A stretch of 64,000 nucleotides of DNA from DATHTC01 sp963746805. Lineage in GTDB: Bacteria; Actinomycetota; Thermoleophilia; Gaiellales; Gaiellaceae. The notes beneath the pieces were generated by a model that was not told the DNA's origin, ran no database searches, and worked only from the letters and a program-made list of their open reading frames with translations. This document shows, piece after piece, positions 60,449-64,000 of this stretch. The stretch spans positions 186,001 to 250,000 of the forward strand of contig CAVVCQ010000005.1 in the NCBI GenBank assembly GCA_963746805.1, written 5' to 3'. A program made the translations under genes and the position numbers. How positions within the stretch are numbered: the first letter of the stretch is position 1; every line of letters starts with the position of its first letter.

Positions 60449-61290
60449 CACTCTCGACGCCGAAGGGAGAGGCTCTGCTCGCACTGCGTCTGGTCGCACC
60501 GACGGGGATCGACGGGCTCGTGCTCGAGGAGATCGACGTCCCCGCGCCGGAACGAGGCGAGGCGCTCGTCCGGGTCCACGCCGCGGCGCTCACGCGCGGC
60601 GAGCTGGAGTGGCCCGTCGACCGGCTCCCGGCCACGCCGTCGTACGAGCTCTCGGGCGTGGTCGAGGCTGTCGCCCCGAACGTGGACGGCGTCGCGGCCG
60701 GCGACGAGGTCTTCGCGCTGATGCCCTTCGACCGCGACGGCGCGGCGGCCGAGTACGCCGTCGTCCCGACCGCCGCCCTCGCGCCGAAGCCGAGGACGCT
60801 CGACCACCTCGAGGCAGCGGCTCTCCCCCTCGCCGCGCTGAGCGCGTGGCAGGGTCTCTTCGACCACGGCGGACTAGAGGCCGGCGAACGTGTGGTGATC
60901 CACGGCGCGGGCGGCGGCGTCGGCCACCTCGCCGTCCAGCTCGCCCGGCATTGCGGCGCGGACGTGGTCGCGACCGACCGCTCGGTTACGGACGTCGAGG
61001 CGGCAGTCGCGGGCGCCGACCTCGTCTTCGACACGGTCGGCGGTGACGTCCTTGCCCGCTCGGCGGGCCCGCGCGTGGTGTCGGTCGCCGAGGAGGCGCC
61101 CGGCGCGACCTACTTCGTCGTCGAGCCGAACCGCGCGCAGCTCCTTGAGCTCGCCGTGCTCGCCGACGCCGGGGCGCTGCGGCCGCAGCTCGACTCCGTG
61201 TTCCCGCTCGCGGACGCTCGTGCCGCCTTCGCGCGCGTGGCAGCGTCCGGCAAGCACGGCAAGGTAGTGCTCCGTGTCCACGACGCCTAG
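60445..61290 (+). CDS. Zinc-type alcohol dehydrogenase/quinone oxidoreductase-like protein
   Basis: A medium-chain reductase, 281 residues. The N-terminal GroES-like part has APERGEALVRVHAAALTRGELEW and PSYELSGVVEAVAPNVDGVAAGDEVFAL. The nucleotide-binding motif is VVIHGAGGGVGHLAVQLARH, ending GKHGKVVLRV. No zinc ligands are evident, so it fits the quinone oxidoreductase branch. The start is unclear: TTG at 60445 overlaps a repeat, and the family normally begins close to LRLVAPTGIDGLVL. A repeat insertion may have displaced the original start. Confidence 0.85.
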   Translation: MSLSTPKGEALLALRLVAPTGIDGLVLEEIDVPAPERGEALVRVHAAALTRGELEWPVDRLPATPSYELSGVVEAVAPNVDGVAAGDEVFALMPFDRDGAAAEYAVVPTAALAPKPRTLDHLEAAALPLAALSAWQGLFDHGGLEAGERVVIHGAGGGVGHLAVQLARHCGADVVATDRSVTDVEAAVAGADLVFDTVGGDVLARSAGPRVVSVAEEAPGATYFVVEPNRAQLLELAVLADAGALRPQLDSVFPLADARAAFARVAASGKHGKVVLRVHDA

Positions 61291-62071
61291 CCGCGCCGAC
61301 CGCGCCGCCGCCTTCCGTGCGCTCCACGAGGACGAGCCGTTCCTCATCCCGAATCCGTGGGACGCGGGCTCGGCGCGCGTGCTCGAGGCGCTCGGCGCCC
61401 GCGCGCTCGCGACGACGAGCTCCGGCTTCGCCTACACCCTCGGCCGGCTCGACGGCGGCGCGACGCTCGACGAGGTCGTCCTCCACACGTCGGCGCTCGT
61501 GGCCGCGACGTCCCTCCCGGTCTCCGTCGACCTCGAGCACGGGTACGGCGCGGCCCCGGAGCAGGCGGCCGAGGCGGTCCGGCGCGTCGCCGAAGCGGGC
61601 GCCGTCGGCGGCTCGATCGAGGACTGGGACCCGGACGGGCACCTCTACGAGCTCCCGCACGCGGTCGAGCGCGTCGCCGCCGCCGTCGAGGCAGCGCGGG
61701 GCGTCGACCTCGTGCTCACCGCACGGGCCGAGAATCACATCCGCGGCAACCCGGACCTCGACGACACGATCCGGCGCCTGCAGGCGTACGAGGAGGCGGG
61801 CGCTGACGTCCTCTACGCCCCGGGCCTGCGCACCGTCGACGAGATCCGTCGCGTCTGCGCGTCGGTCTCGCGTCCGGTGAACGTGCTCGCGCATCCCGGG
61901 CTGACCTTCGCCGAGGCGGCGGAGGCCGGAGCGCAGCGGGTCAGTGTCGGCGGTGCGCTCGCCTGGGTGGCGGTGAGTGCCTTCGCGACGGCCGCCGAGG
62001 ACGCGCTTGTGCGGGGCGACTTCTCCGCTCTCGGCGCACGCCCGACGCTGCGCGACTGGTTCGGCGCCTAG
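61274..62071 (+). CDS. Isocitrate lyase/PEP mutase family protein
   Basis: A 265-residue TIM barrel of the ICL/PEPM superfamily. It has FRALHEDEPFLIPNPWDAGSARVLEALGA, LATTSSGFAYTLGRLDG, VDLEHGYGAAPEQ, the GGSIEDWDPDG block and VLTARAENHI, as in carboxyvinyl-carboxyphosphonate phosphorylmutase-like proteins. The usual KKCGH catalytic loop of isocitrate lyase is absent, so it is not a classic lyase. GTG start overlapping the preceding gene. Its stop overlaps that of the flavodoxin gene. Confidence 0.87.
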   Translation: MSTTPSRADRAAAFRALHEDEPFLIPNPWDAGSARVLEALGARALATTSSGFAYTLGRLDGGATLDEVVLHTSALVAATSLPVSVDLEHGYGAAPEQAAEAVRRVAEAGAVGGSIEDWDPDGHLYELPHAVERVAAAVEAARGVDLVLTARAENHIRGNPDLDDTIRRLQAYEEAGADVLYAPGLRTVDEIRRVCASVSRPVNVLAHPGLTFAEAAEAGAQRVSVGGALAWVAVSAFATAAEDALVRGDFSALGARPTLRDWFGA

Positions 62072-62562
62072 GCGGCCGAAACCCGGCGCGCCCACGCGCG
62101 GGCCCGCTCGACCTCGCCGTCCTCCAGCGGCCCCTCGGAGTCGCGCACGAAGAAGCTCTCCGCCGGCGCGGCGAGCTCGAAGCCCTTCCGCGAAAGCCGT
62201 CGCGCCAGCGTTCGTCCGGCCGAGCCGACGAGGACGACCGGCTTGTCGATCCGCGTGTCGAACGCGGCCGCCCGGCGCCCCTCGCCCGGCGGCAGCGCGG
62301 CGAGCCAGCCGCGCGCACCAGGCCCGGGCTCCCGCTCCTCGCCCTTCTGCTCGAGCGCGGCCCGCCGCGAGTACTTCGACGAGAGCCCGTGCACATGCGT
62401 CGGCGCGCCGACGACGACGAGTTCGACGCCGTCGAGCGACGGCGGCAGCTCGTCCACCGAGACAAGCGTCACGTCGTGGTCGACGCGCAGCTCGTCGGCG
62501 ACGGCCTCCGCGAGCGCACCCGTGTTCCCGAACCACGACTCGTAGGCGACTACGGCTCTCAT
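62068..62562 (-). CDS. Flavodoxin domain protein
   Basis: A 164-residue flavodoxin-like protein. The FMN phosphate loop is VVAYESWFGNTGALAEAVADEL and the second loop is LVVVGAPTHVHGLSS. The later GFELAAPAESFFVRD segment is typical of the FldA/MioC-like group in actinobacteria. ATG start. It converges with the PEP-mutase-like gene, overlapping stops by four bases. Redox partner unknown. Confidence 0.88.
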   Translation of the reverse strand: MRAVVAYESWFGNTGALAEAVADELRVDHDVTLVSVDELPPSLDGVELVVVGAPTHVHGLSSKYSRRAALEQKGEEREPGPGARGWLAALPPGEGRRAAAFDTRIDKPVVLVGSAGRTLARRLSRKGFELAAPAESFFVRDSEGPLEDGEVERARAWARRVSAA

Positions 62563-62732
62563 GGCGTCTCCCTTCGCTCACTTTCGATCCGCCCGGAGCC
62601 TCGTCCGGCGCGACGGGCGCGGCGTCGGGGTTTTTGCCGATCCGCGGAGTGCGGCGAACCGAACGCCGAGCGGGGACGAACCGGTGGTGTGAACTCGGGA
62701 AGCAGACACTGGCATCCGCCCGTCTAGTTGAA

Positions 62733-62942
62733 ATGGTCTCGCCAATGCACAAGGAACTGGCACAGCGAAGCGAAGACGGCATCGTCGTCCGGCTGCTCTG
62801 GGACGAGGCGAACGACCAGGTGCTCGTGCGGTACAACGACACGCGCACCGGTGACGCCTTTTCGACCCAGGTGCCGAACGCGGAGGCGCTCGAGGCGTTC
62901 CACCACCCGAACGCGTACCGCGACGAAGCCGTCGCCGCCTAG
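62733..62942 (+). CDS. Small hypothetical protein (69 aa)
   Basis: Acidic small protein with SEDGIVVRLLWDEANDQVLVRYNDTR followed by PNAEALEAFHHPNAYRDE. It looks like a compact beta-beta-alpha fold. Starts at ATG 62733, with ATG 62745 (MHKELAQRSED) an equally good choice. No Shine-Dalgarno is visible, so it may be leaderless. I do not recognise a named family. It is divergent from the flavodoxin gene. Confidence 0.6.
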   Translation: MVSPMHKELAQRSEDGIVVRLLWDEANDQVLVRYNDTRTGDAFSTQVPNAEALEAFHHPNAYRDEAVAA

Positions 62943-62945
62943 CGC

Positions 62946-63659
62946 TCAGGGCACCAGCTCGAGCGCTCCGTCGTCGTCGACGCCGGAGAACGACCTCCCT
63001 TCCCAGAGGATGTCGGCGAACGTGAGCGCCTGGGCGACCCCCGCCACGTAGGCGCCCTGCGTCGCGGTGACGGTGACGGCGAACGTGTGGGGCTGCCCGT
63101 CGCAGACCGGCAGGTACGGGCCGGAGCCGCTCGTCAGCACCTGGAACACGCCGACGCGCGACGGGACGCCCGTGGTGCCGGCGGGGCAGGCGACGGTCAC
63201 GTCCAGCACGACCGAAGCGCCACCGGCCTCGAGCCGGGCCGAGTCGCCGAGCTCGACGGTGACGCCCGGATCGATGGAGACGACCTCGGTGTCGCTCGCG
63301 GACAGCGCCTTCCCGCGCGTGGAGACGACCGTCGCCGTCACGTCGGCGGTGCCGAGGCTGAAGACGCCGCTCTCGACCGGGACGACGATGTTGAACACCT
63401 GCACGAAGCCCGCGCAGGTGAGCGGGATGGGCGCGCGACCCGATCCGCTCGGCTGTGAGACGGTGACGACGGCCTGGACGACCGTCGCGCGCTCGCCGCA
63501 CGAGGCGAGCACCTGCACGCGGATGGAGCGCGCATCGGGGGCCATCAGGCCGAGCGAGTGCACGTCGGCGGTGGGCGGCGCCGGAGCCCGCGCCGGGGCG
63601 GGCAGGGCGACGACGGCGGCGATGAGGAGGGCGGCGACGAGGACAGGGACGCGGCGCAT
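62946..63659 (-). CDS. Secreted protein of unknown function (Ig-like)
   Basis: A 237-residue exported protein. Signal peptide MRRVPVLVAALLIAAVVALPAPARA; the ATG follows GGAGG at six bases. The mature part has two similar beta-sandwich-like halves (SIRVQVLASCGERATVVQAVVTVSQPSG and ASVVLDVTVACPAGTTGVPSRVGVFQVL), each with a Cys in the same relative place, suggesting an internal duplication. No enzyme motif. Function unknown. Confidence 0.7.
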   Translation of the reverse strand: MRRVPVLVAALLIAAVVALPAPARAPAPPTADVHSLGLMAPDARSIRVQVLASCGERATVVQAVVTVSQPSGSGRAPIPLTCAGFVQVFNIVVPVESGVFSLGTADVTATVVSTRGKALSASDTEVVSIDPGVTVELGDSARLEAGGASVVLDVTVACPAGTTGVPSRVGVFQVLTSGSGPYLPVCDGQPHTFAVTVTATQGAYVAGVAQALTFADILWEGRSFSGVDDDGALELVP

Positions 63660-63726
63660 GGCGACCTCCGTTCGGGGCGAAGAAGCTCTCGCCAGGACTA
63701 CGGCAGCCGATAGCCGATCGGATTTC

Positions 63727-64000
63727 TCAGGAGCCGAGCCGGAACACGGGGTGCCGGGCCGCCTCCGCTGCAAAGGCTTCGAGCGGCGCGTCGCGCCCGG
63801 CCTCGAAGTACGGGCGCACGACCGGCACCTTCCGGACGTACTCGCGCAGGACCGGCGCAGCCTCGTCCGGGCCGACCTCCTCGATCGCGAGCGTCTCGGA
63901 GCGTCCGCGCCGCCCGAGCGTGACGGTGCCTGCCGCGCGCGCGTTCCACACCCACCCCACCTCGCCGTAGGGCGCGACGAGCCAGCGCTCGCCGTTCTCG
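63727..64000 (-). CDS. Deazaflavin-dependent nitroreductase family protein, C-terminal part (cut by window end)
   Basis: The frame is open to the window edge, so the N-terminus is missing. Visible residues RWLVAPYGEVGWVWNARAAG and VTLGRRGRSETLAIEEV match the split-barrel DDN/FGD-related nitroreductase family that uses F420 in actinobacteria. They are followed by REYVRKVPVVRPYFEAG. The chain ends HPVFRLGS. F420 use is inferred from the family only. Confidence 0.8.
   Translation of the reverse strand, partial: ENGERWLVAPYGEVGWVWNARAAGTVTLGRRGRSETLAIEEVGPDEAAPVLREYVRKVPVVRPYFEAGRDAPLEAFAAEAARHPVFRLGS

Noticed and set aside
1..64000. CRISPR arrays, prophage, insertion sequences and rRNA/tRNA genes
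   Set aside because: No regularly spaced repeat series, transposase, integrase, phage structural protein or RNA gene signature was found on either strand.

Overview
The window is very GC-rich DNA with dense, mostly abutting genes, frequent GTG starts, OmpR/NarL-type regulators, DHA2-type efflux pumps and an MMPL transporter. This suggests an actinobacterium. A deep-branching soil lineage such as Thermoleophilia is my guess from the overall gene mix, not something the sequence proves. No rRNA, tRNA, CRISPR array, transposase or phage gene was seen, and no gene-free gap exceeds 300 bases.

Layout. 1-11.4 kb is a phosphate island: the end of one pstS, a lone receiver protein, a DUF47-pit low-affinity uptake pair, a secreted zinc protease, then phoR-pstS-pstC-pstA-pstB-phoU on the minus strand and a divergent phoB. 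Eleven-base direct repeats resembling actinobacterial PHO boxes precede three of these transcription units. 11.4-20.7 kb holds a coiled-coil MshEN-like protein, an NHL lipoprotein and its MarR-type regulator, a large secreted PxKF-domain repeat protein, an HD-GYP response regulator, a 3-hydroxyacyl-CoA dehydrogenase, an alpha/beta hydrolase, a flippase-like membrane protein and a NUDIX hydrolase. 20.6-27.9 kb has a thiolase and then a complete tryptophan operon (trpL leader, E, G, D, fused C-F, B, A) behind a readable promoter, leader peptide and attenuator.

27.9-40.6 kb carries a coiled-coil protein, a methyltransferase, two DHA2 pumps, a nitroreductase, an MMPL transporter, a tandem pair of dynamin-like GTPases and a BBE-type FAD oxidase. 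40.6-47.4 kb has a cold-shock protein, an acetyltransferase, a HipA-like/DUF3037 pair, a response regulator and histidine kinase read as one frame, an M19 dipeptidase and an ABC-2 exporter. 47.4-55 kb holds a DHA2 pump divergent from an ATPase-LuxR regulator, a 1-Cys peroxiredoxin, a STAS protein, a TPR-LuxR regulator and a SnoaL-like protein. 55-64 kb holds a VOC-cupin fusion, an ECF sigma factor with SnoaL tail, a second two-component system, small secreted proteins, a methyltransferase, an oxidoreductase, a PEP-mutase-like lyase, a flavodoxin and a truncated deazaflavin-type reductase.

The sequence itself has a striking quality problem or biological oddity. Twenty-one reading-frame breaks fall between about 5.47 and 9.89 kb, and every one is a net +1 base. 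Removing the extra bases restores exact open frames for phoU, pstB, pstA, pstC, pstS and phoR. Four or five more of the same kind are scattered elsewhere. The most interesting biology I see is the leaderless trp leader peptide with its attenuator, a 19-base palindrome found in frame inside two unrelated genes, a pair of matching 20-base palindromes suggesting a small MarR regulon, and the three-site Pho regulon.
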